Positions 12,201-21,200 of a stretch of DNA of 64,000 bases are shown in pieces (positions within the stretch are counted from its first letter, which is position 1; each line of letters begins with the position of its first letter). Origin of the DNA: Symsagittifera roscoffensis (lineage: Eukaryota > Xenacoelomorpha > Acoela > Convolutidae); contig NC_087068.1 of NCBI RefSeq assembly GCF_963678635.1, forward strand, positions 870,001 to 934,000, given 5' to 3'. The notes beneath the pieces are model-generated. The model did not search any database, was not told the origin of the DNA, and was given only the letters and a program-made list of their open reading frames with translations. The position numbers and the translations under genes are program-made.

Positions 12201-15200
12201 TCCTCCTCTCTTGATTATACTTGTCAATCCTTCTATTAGCTGCTGCAACTCGAAGGTTCCTGTTGGCTATATCTGCTGCATTTTCATCAATCCCCGGGGC
12301 TTCGGGTAAGGTTCATCAACCAACTCTGCTGGAACAACTAGCACCTCCCCCGGTGAAATATTGTCTTTAAGACTAACGGCCAAGAAAAACTGTCCCACCC
12401 AAGTCTCCCAAATGAAAGGTGGGTTAACCGATGTTTTGGCCCAAAAGGGTGGTATACCGAGTAGGTCAGGCCTGTATTCATTCACAGGAACTGCTGGCTG
12501 CGCCATGAGATTTCCCTCAGTTGGTGTAGGGAAAACTTGTTTATAAAATTCGAATACTGAATTAATTAAGATATATAAATAGATAGAATAGAATAATGTA
12601 TATAGAGTTAACGTTTCCAGATTGAATAGATTCACAAAATGTTTTTAACTTGATTTCACATCTCAGGCTTTCGCAACTGGCGGTTTCACATTCTCAAGTG
12701 ACAAACGATTAGGCTGGTGAGATTTGTCCTTGAGTCAATTACTGCACTATAATGAATAGATAATAAGACATAGTTATATAAGATATACATAAGTAAATAG
12801 AATAGAGTGAGGTACCGAAGGTCGCCTCATGGCAACGCTCCAATTTGAATGCGATTTTTGATTTGTTTTCAGTTCGATTCAAATTCATTTGCTGAATTGA
12901 AGGTAAATTACGGTCTCCCAATGCAAGTGTGTAATCGCTTGAAAAAGCGCCAATGATCTTTAGGTCAGAGGATGGATTTCAATACCTTTTGATTTCCCTG
13001 CGGAACACAAAAATATTTTTTGATCAATTATCTCAAATTGGGTTAGCTGTATGGAAAAACTGTCAATTAGAAAAGTTTCTTGAAATTAAACCTGTTGTAT
13101 TTTTTTTTCGTTTCTCAAATTCGTTGACATTTTTTCAACTTTGTGAAAGCTAGATTTTACACAGGTGAGAGCAGGTGTATTGCAACTGGTGCAAGACTTT
13201 TTTCTGGCAAAAATTTTGTTCATAGGACGTATGTGCAGGCCTCGCATAGGGCTCAACTCCTTAGAGCCTTTATCGGAAGGAAGTTTAGTGCAGCAGGTGT
13301 ATTTTGAGCCTGTTTAAAGTTATCTTGGTTCTAAAATCAACAATTGCAAAGTAGAACAGATTTCAGTGTATTTCTATTTCGCTCACAAAGTTTAGTCACC
13401 GTTAGTTGAATCCTTTGAAGGGTGGTAAAATTTTCTTCTGCGTATAATTCTCGACTTGTTAGTATGAATTAAATTCGAAGCAAAAGTTAGAAACTTCGGG
13501 AAAATTTTTCGTCTAGTTTGCCATGCTGGCTTTAAGTGTCAATGATCGAAGAGAAGACACTTATTTAGTTGATGTTTTGATTTTTTAAAAAGTTTAATTA
13601 AGTTCATTTGATAAAAGCAAGGAGAATTGCGCTTTCTAATTCGTAGAGTGCAAATGGTGAGAAATGGCGTAAATGATTTAAATATCAAGCTCAGTTTGTA
13701 GTTTTCCAAGTGCAATAAAGTGGGATATTTTATCCGAAAAAGTGTGAATCATAAAAGCTTTTTCAATTCAAAGAACTATTACTATTTTGTTTTCTTCGAC
13801 AAATTAAACGTTTTTTTATTTCCTTGATATTTGTCGAGATTCGTTGGTTTTTTGAGCTTCTTTTTTCTTAATAATTACACTTGCGAGCTTTTCCGAGCGA
13901 AAAGCAAAAAGAATTGCGCTTTCTAATTCGTAAAGTGGAAACGGTGAGTAACGGTGTAAATGATTTAAATGAGTAGCTCAGTTTGTAGTTTTCTCAGTGG
14001 AATAAAAAAACTATTCGCCCAGTTTTCTATTTTTGGGATATTTTATCCGAAAAAGTATGAATCATGAAAGATTTTTCAATTCAAAGAGCTATTTTTTTTT
14101 CGAGAAATTAAACGTTTTTTTCGTTGATTCTTTTTTGGAATTTGTTGGTTTTTGAGCTTCTTTATTTCTTAATAAATACACGTGCGAGCTTTTGCGAGCG
14201 AAAAGCAAGAAGAATTGCGCTTTCTTATTCGTAAAGTGAAAACGGTGAGTAGCGGTGTAAATGAATTAAATGAGTAGCTCAGTTTGTAGTTTTCTCAGTG
14301 GAATTTAAAAAAATATTCGCCCAGTTTTCTATTTTTGGGATATTTTATCCGAAAAAGTATGAATCATGAAAGATTTTTCAATTCAAAGAGCTATTACTTT
14401 TTTTTCGAGAAATTAAACGTTTTTTCCTTGATTCTTTTTTGGAATTTGTTGGTTTTTGAGCTTCTTTATTTCTTAATAAATACACGTGCCATCTTTTGCG
14501 AGCGAAAAGCAAGAAGAATTGCGCTTTCTAAATCGTAAAGTGGAATTGGTGAGTAACGGTGTAAATGATTTAAATGAGTAGCTCAGTTTGTAGATTTCTC
14601 AGTGGAATAAAAAAACTATTCGCCCAGTTTTCTATTTTTGGGATATTTTATCCGAAAAAGTATGAATCATGAAAGATTTTTCAATTCAAAGAGCTATTTT
14701 TTTTTCGAGAAATTAAACGTTTTTTTCGTTGATTCTTTTTTGGAATTTGTTGGTTTTTGAGCTTCTTTATTTCTTAATAAATACACGTGCGAGCTTTTGC
14801 GAGCGAAAAGCAAGAAGAATTGCGCTTTCTTATTCGTAAAGTGAAAACGGTGAGTAACGGTGTAAATGAATTAAATGAGTAGCTCAGTTTGTAGTTTTCT
14901 CAGTGGAATTTAAAAAAATATTCGCCCAGTTTTCTATTTTTGGGATATTTTATCCGAAAAAGTATGAATCATGAAAGATTTTTCAATTCAAAGAGCTATT
15001 ACTTTTTTTTCGAGAAATTAAACGTTTTTTCCTTGATTCTTTTTTGGAATTTGTTGGTTTTTGAGCTTCTTTATTTCTTAATAAATACACGTGCCATCTT
15101 TTGCGAGCGAAAAGCAAGAAGAATTGCGCTTTCTAAATCGTAAAGTGGAATTGGTGAGTAACGGTGTAAATGATTTAAATGAGTAGCTCAGTTTGTAGTT

Positions 15201-18200
15201 TTCTCAGTGGAATAAAAAAACTATTCGCCCAGTTTTCTATTTTTGGGATATTTTATCCGAAAAAGTATGAATCATGAAAGATTTTTCAATTCAAAGAGCT
15301 ATTTTTTTTTCGAGAAATTAAACGTTTTTTTCGTTGATTCTTTTTTGGAATTTGTTGGTTTTTGAGCTTCTTTATTTCTTAATAAATACACGTGCGAGCT
15401 TTTGCGAGCGAAAAGCAAGAAGAATTGCGCTTTCTAATTCGTAAAGTGAAAACGGTGTAAATGATTTAAATGAGTAGCTCAGTTTGTAGTTTTCTCAGTG
15501 GAATTTAAAAAAAAATATTCGCCCAGTTTTCTATTTTTGGGATATTTTATCCGTAAAAGTATGAATCATGAAATATTTTTCAATTCAAAGAGCTTTTTTT
15601 TTCGAGAAATTAAACGTTTTTTTCGTTGATTCTTTTTTGGAATTTGTTGGTTTTTGAGCTTCTTTATTTCTTAATAAATACACGTGCGAGCTTTTGCGAG
15701 CGAAAAGCAAGAAGAATTGCGCTTTCTTATTCGTAAAGTGAAAACGGTGAGTAACGGTGTAAATGAATTAAATGAGTAGCTCAGTTTGTAGTTTTCTCAG
15801 TGGAATTTAAAAAAAATATTCGCCCAGTTTTCTATTTTTGGGATATTTTATCCGAAAAAGTGTGAGTCATGAAAGATTTTTCAATTCAAAGAGCTATTAC
15901 TTTTTTTTCGAGAAATTAAAAGTTTTTTCCTTGATTCTTTTTTGGAATTTGTTGGTTTTTGAGCTTCTTTAATTCTTAATAAATACACGTGCCATCTTTT
16001 GCGAGCGAAAAGCAAGAAGAATTGCGCTTTCTAAATCGTAAAGTGGAATTGGTGAGTAACGGTGTAAATGATTTAAATGAGTAGCTCAGTTTGTAGTTTT
16101 CTCAGTGGAATAAAAAAACTATTCGCCCAGTTTTCTATTTTTGGGATATTTTATCCGAAAAAGTATGAATCATGAAAGATTTTTCAATTCAAAGAGCTAT
16201 TTTTTTTTCGAGAAATTAAACGTTTTTTTCGTTGATTCTTTTTTGGAATTTTTTGGTTTTTGAGCTTCTTTATTTCTTAATAAATACACGTGCGAGCTTT
16301 TGCGAGCGAAAAGCAAGAAGAATTGCGCTTTCTAATTCGTAAAGTGAAAACGGTGTAAATGATTTAAATGAGTAGCTCAGTTTGTAGTTTTCTCAGTGGA
16401 ATTAAAAAAAAATATTCGCCCAGTTTTCTATTTTTGGGATATTTTATCCGAAAAAGTATGAATCATGAAATATTTTTCAATTCAAAGAGCTATTTTTTTT
16501 CGAGAAATTAAACGTTTTTTTCGCTGATTCTTTTTTGGAATTTGTTGGTTTTTGAGCTTCTTTATTTCTTAATAAATACACGTGCGAGCTTTTGCGAGCG
16601 AAAAGCAAGAAGAATTGCGCTTTCTTATTCGTAAAGTGAAAACGGTGAGTAACGGTGTAAATGAATTAAATGAGTAGCTCAGTTTGTAGTTTTCTCAGTC
16701 TCAGTGGAATTTAAAAAAAATATTCGCCCAGTTTTCTATTTTTGGGATATTTTATCCGAAAAAGTGTGAGTCATGAAAGATTTTTCAATTCAAAGAGCTA
16801 TTACTTTTTTTTCGAGAAATTAAACGTTTTTTCCTTGATTCTTTTTTGGAATTTGTTGGTTTTTGAGCTTCTTTATTTCTTAATAAATACACGTGCCATC
16901 TTTTGCGAGCGAAAAGCAAAAAGAATTGCGCTTTCTAATTCGTAAAGTGGAAACGGTGAGTAACGGTGTAAATGATTTAAATGAGTAGCTCAGTTTGTAG
17001 TTTTCTCAGTGGAATAAAAAAACTATTCGCCCAGTTTTCTATTTTTGGGATATTTTATCCGAAAAAGTATGAATCATGAAAGATTTTTCAATTCAAAGAG
17101 CTATTTTTTTTTTCGAGAAATTAAACGTTTTTTTCGTTGATTCTTTTTTGGAATTTGTTGGTTTTTGAGCTTCTTTATTTCTTAATAAATACACGTGCGA
17201 GCTTTTGCGAGCGAAAAGCAAGAAGAATTGCGCTTTCTAATTCGTAAAGTGAAAACGGTGAGTAACGGTGTAAATGATTTAAATGAGTAGCTCAGTTTGT
17301 AGTTTTCTCAGTGGAATTAAAAAAAAATATTCGCCCAGTTTTCTATTTTTGGGATATTTTATCCGAAAAAGTGTGAGTCATGAAATATTTTTCAATTCAA
17401 AGAGCTATTTTTTTTTCGAGAAATTAAACGTTTTTTCCTTGATTCTTTTTTGGAATTTGTTGGTTTTTGAGCTTCTTTATTTCTTAATAAATACACGTGC
17501 CATCTTTTGCGAGCGAAAAGCAAAAAGAATTGCGCTTTCTAATTCGTAAAGTGGAAACGGTGAGTAACGGTGTAAATGATTTAAATGAGTAGCTCAGTTT
17601 GTAGTTTTCTCAGTGGAATAAAAAAACTATTCGCCCAGTTTTCTATTTTTGGGATATTTTATCCGAAAAAGTATGAATCATGAAAGATTTTTCAATTCAA
17701 AGAGCTATTTTTTTTCGAGAAATTAAACGTTTTTTTCGTTGATTCTTTTTTGGAATTTGTTGGTTTTTGAGCTTCTTTATTTCTTAATAAATACACGTGC
17801 GAGCTTTTGCGAGCGAAAAGCAAGAAGAATTGCGCTTTCTAATTCGTAAAGTGAAAACGGTGAGTAACGGTGTAAATGATTTAAATGAGTAGCTCAGTTT
17901 GTAGTTTTCTCAGTGGAATTAAAAAAAAATATTCGCCCAGTTTTCTATTTTTGGGATATTTTATCCGAAAAAGTGTGAGTCATGAAAGATTTTTCAATTC
18001 AAAGAGCTATTACTTTTTTTTCGAGAAATTAAACGTTTTTTCCTTGATTCTTTTTTGGAATTTGTTGGTTTTTGAGCTTCTTTATTTCTTAATAAATACA
18101 CGTGCGAGCTTTTGCGAGCGAAAAGCAAGAAGAATTGCGCTTTCTTATTCGTAAAGTGAAAACGGTGAGTAACGGTGTAAATGATTTAAATGAGTAGCTC

Positions 18201-21200
18201 AGTTTGTAGTTTTCTCAGTGGAATTAAAAAAAAAATATTCGCCCAGTTTTCTATTTTTGGGATATTTTATCCGAAAAAGTGTGAGTCATGAAAGATTTTT
18301 CAATTCAAAGAACTATTACTTTTTTTTCGAGAAATTAAACGTTTTTTCCTTGATTCTTTTTTGGAATTTGTTGGTTTTTGAGCTTCTTTATTTCTTAATA
18401 AAAACACGTGCCATCTTTTGCGAGCGAAAAGCAAAAAGAATTGCGCTTTCTAATTCGTAAAGTGGAAACGGTGAGTAACGGTGTAAATGGTTTAAATGAG
18501 TAGCTCAGTTTGTAGTTTTCTCAGTGGAATAAAAAAACTATTCGCCCAGTTTTCTATTTTTGGGATATTTTATCCGAAAAAGTATGAATCATGAAAGATT
18601 TTTCAATTCAAAGAGCTATTTTTTTTTCGAGAAATTAAACGTTTTTTTCGTTGATTCTTTTTTGGAATTTGTTGGTTTTTGAGCTTCTTTATTTCTTAAT
18701 AAATACACGTGCGAGCGAAAAGCAAGAAGAATTGCGCTTTCTAATTCGTAAAGTGAAAACGGTGAGTAACGGTGTAAATGATTTAAATGAGTAGCTCAGT
18801 TTGTAGTTTTCTCAGTGGAATTAAAAAAATATATTCGCCCAGTTTTCTATTTTTGGGATATTTTATCCGAAAAAGTGTGAGTCATGAAAGATTTTTCAAT
18901 TCAAAGAGCTATTACTTTTTTTCGAGAAATTAAACGTTTTTTCCTTGATTCTTTTTTGGAATTTGTTGGTTTTTGAGCTTCTTTATTTCTTAATAAATAC
19001 ACGTGCGAGCTTTTGCGAGCGAAAAGCAAGAAGAATTGCGCTTTCTTATTCGTAAAGTGAAAACGGTGAGTAACGGTGTAAATGAATTAAATGAGTAGCT
19101 CAGTTTGTAGTTTTCTCAGTGGAATTTAAAAAAAATATTCGCCCAGTTTTCTATTTTTGGGATATTTTATCCGAAAAAGTGTGAGTCATGAAAGATTTTT
19201 CAATTCAAAGAGCTATTACTTTTTTTTCGAGAAATTAAACATTTTTTCCTTGATTCTTTTTTGGAATTTATTGGTTTTTGAGCTTCTTTATTTCTTAATA
19301 AATACACGTGCCATCTTTTGCGAGCGAAAAGCAAAAAGAATTGCGCTTTCTAATTCGTAAAGTGGAAACGGTGAGTAACGGTGTAAATGATTTAAATGAG
19401 TAGCTCAGTTTGCAGTTTTCTCAGTGGAATAAAAAAACTATTCGCCCAGTTTTCTATTTTTGGGATATTTTATCCGAAAAAGTATGAATCATGAAAGATT
19501 TTTCAATTCAAAGAGCTATTTTTTTTTCGAGAAATTAAACGTTTTTTTCGTTGATTCTTTTTTGGAATTTGTTGGTTTTTGAGCTTCTTTATTTCTTAAT
19601 AAATACACGTGCGAGCTTTTGCGAGCGAAAAGCAAGAAGAATTGCGCTTTCTAATTCGTAAAGTGAAAACGGTGAGTAACGGTGTAAATGATTTAAATGA
19701 GTAGCTCAGTTTGTAGTTTTCTCAGTGGAATTTAAAAAAAATATTCGCCCAGTTTTCTATTTTTGGGATATTTTATCCGAAAAAGTGTGAGTCATGAAAG
19801 ATTTTTCAATTCAAAGAGCTATTACTTTTTTTTCGAGAAATTAAACGTTTTTTCCTTGATTCTTTTTTGGAATTTGTTGGTTTTTGAGCTTCTTTATTTC
19901 TTAATAAATACACGTGCCATCTTTTGCGAGCGAAAAGTAAAAAGAATTGCGCTTTCTAATTCGTAAAGTGGAAACGGTGAGTAACGGTGTAAATGATTTA
20001 AATGAGTAGCTCAGTTTGTAGTTTTCTCAGTGGAATTTAAAAAAATATTCGCCCAGTTTTCTATTTTTGGGATATTTTATCCGAAAAAGTGTGAGTCATG
20101 AAAGATTTTTCAATTCAAAGAGCTATTACTTTTTTTTCGAGAAATTAAACGTTTTTTCCTTGATTCTTTTTTGGAATTTGTTGGTTTTTGAGCTTCTTTA
20201 TTTCTTAATAAATACACGTGCGAGCTTTTGCGAGCGAAAAGCAAGAAGAATTGCGCTTTCTTATTCGTAAAGTGAAAACGGTGAGTAACGGTGTAAATGA
20301 ATTAAATGAGTAGCTCAGTTTGTAGTTTTCTCAGTGGAATTTAAAAAAAATATTCGCCCAGTTTTCTATTTTTGGGATATTTTATCCGAAAAAGTGTGAG
20401 TCATGAAAGATTTTTCAATTCAAAGAGCTATTACTTTTTTTTCGAGAAATTAAACGTTTTTTCCTTGATTCTTTTTTGGAATTTGTTGGTTTTTGAGCTT
20501 CTTTATTTCTTAATAAATACACGTGCCATCTTTTGCGAGCGAAAAGCAAAAAGAATTGCGCTTTCTAATTCGTAAAGTGGAAACGGTGAGTAACGGTGTA
20601 AATGATTTAAATGAGTAGCTCAGTTTGTAGTTTTCTCAGTGGAATAAAAAAACTATTCGCCCAGTTTTCTATTTTTGGGATATTTTATCCGAAAAAGTGT
20701 GAGTCATGAAAGATTTTTCAATTCAAAGAGCTATTACTTTTTTTTCGAGAAATTAAACGTTTTTTCCTTGATTCTTTTTTGGAATTTGTTGGTTTTTGAG
20801 CTTCTTTATTTCTTAATAAATACACGTGCCATCTTTTGCGAGCGAAAAGCAAAAAGAATTGCGCTTTCTAATTCGTAAAGTGGAAACGGTGAGTAACGGT
20901 GTAAATGATTTAAATGAGTAGCTCAGTTTGTAGTTTTCTCAGTGGAATAAAAAAACTATTCGCCCAGTTTTCTATTTTTGGGATATTTTATCCGAAAAAG
21001 TATGAATCATGAAAGATTTTTCAATTCAAAGAGCTTTTTTTTTCGAGAAATTAAACGTTTTTTTCGTTGATTCTTTTTTGGAATTTGTTGGTTTTTGAGC
21101 TTCTTTATTTCTTAATAAATACACGTGCGAGCTTTTGCGAGCGAAAAGCAAGAAGAATTGCGCTTTCTAATTCGTAAAGTGAAAACGGTGAGTAACGGTG

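Larger units (their letters stand above)
5810..12834 (-). mobile_element. LTR retrotransposon A, Ty3/gypsy type, inside KANSL1 intron
   Basis: Complete structure on the minus strand: two similar LTRs (5' LTR 12506-12834, 3' LTR 5810-6148), a TGGCGCAG primer site next to the 5' LTR, gag with capsid-like region and zinc knuckle, protease, RT, RNase H and integrase (the Ty3 order), then a polypurine tract against the 3' LTR. CGCT next to both ends is a possible target duplication (5 bp GCGCT/ACGCT with one mismatch). Several stops and frameshifts break gag and pol, and the protease motif reads DTDS instead of DTGS, so this copy is not autonomous. The LTRs differ by scattered substitutions and a ~10-base length change, so the insertion is not recent. 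It is antisense to KANSL1. Confidence 0.9.
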
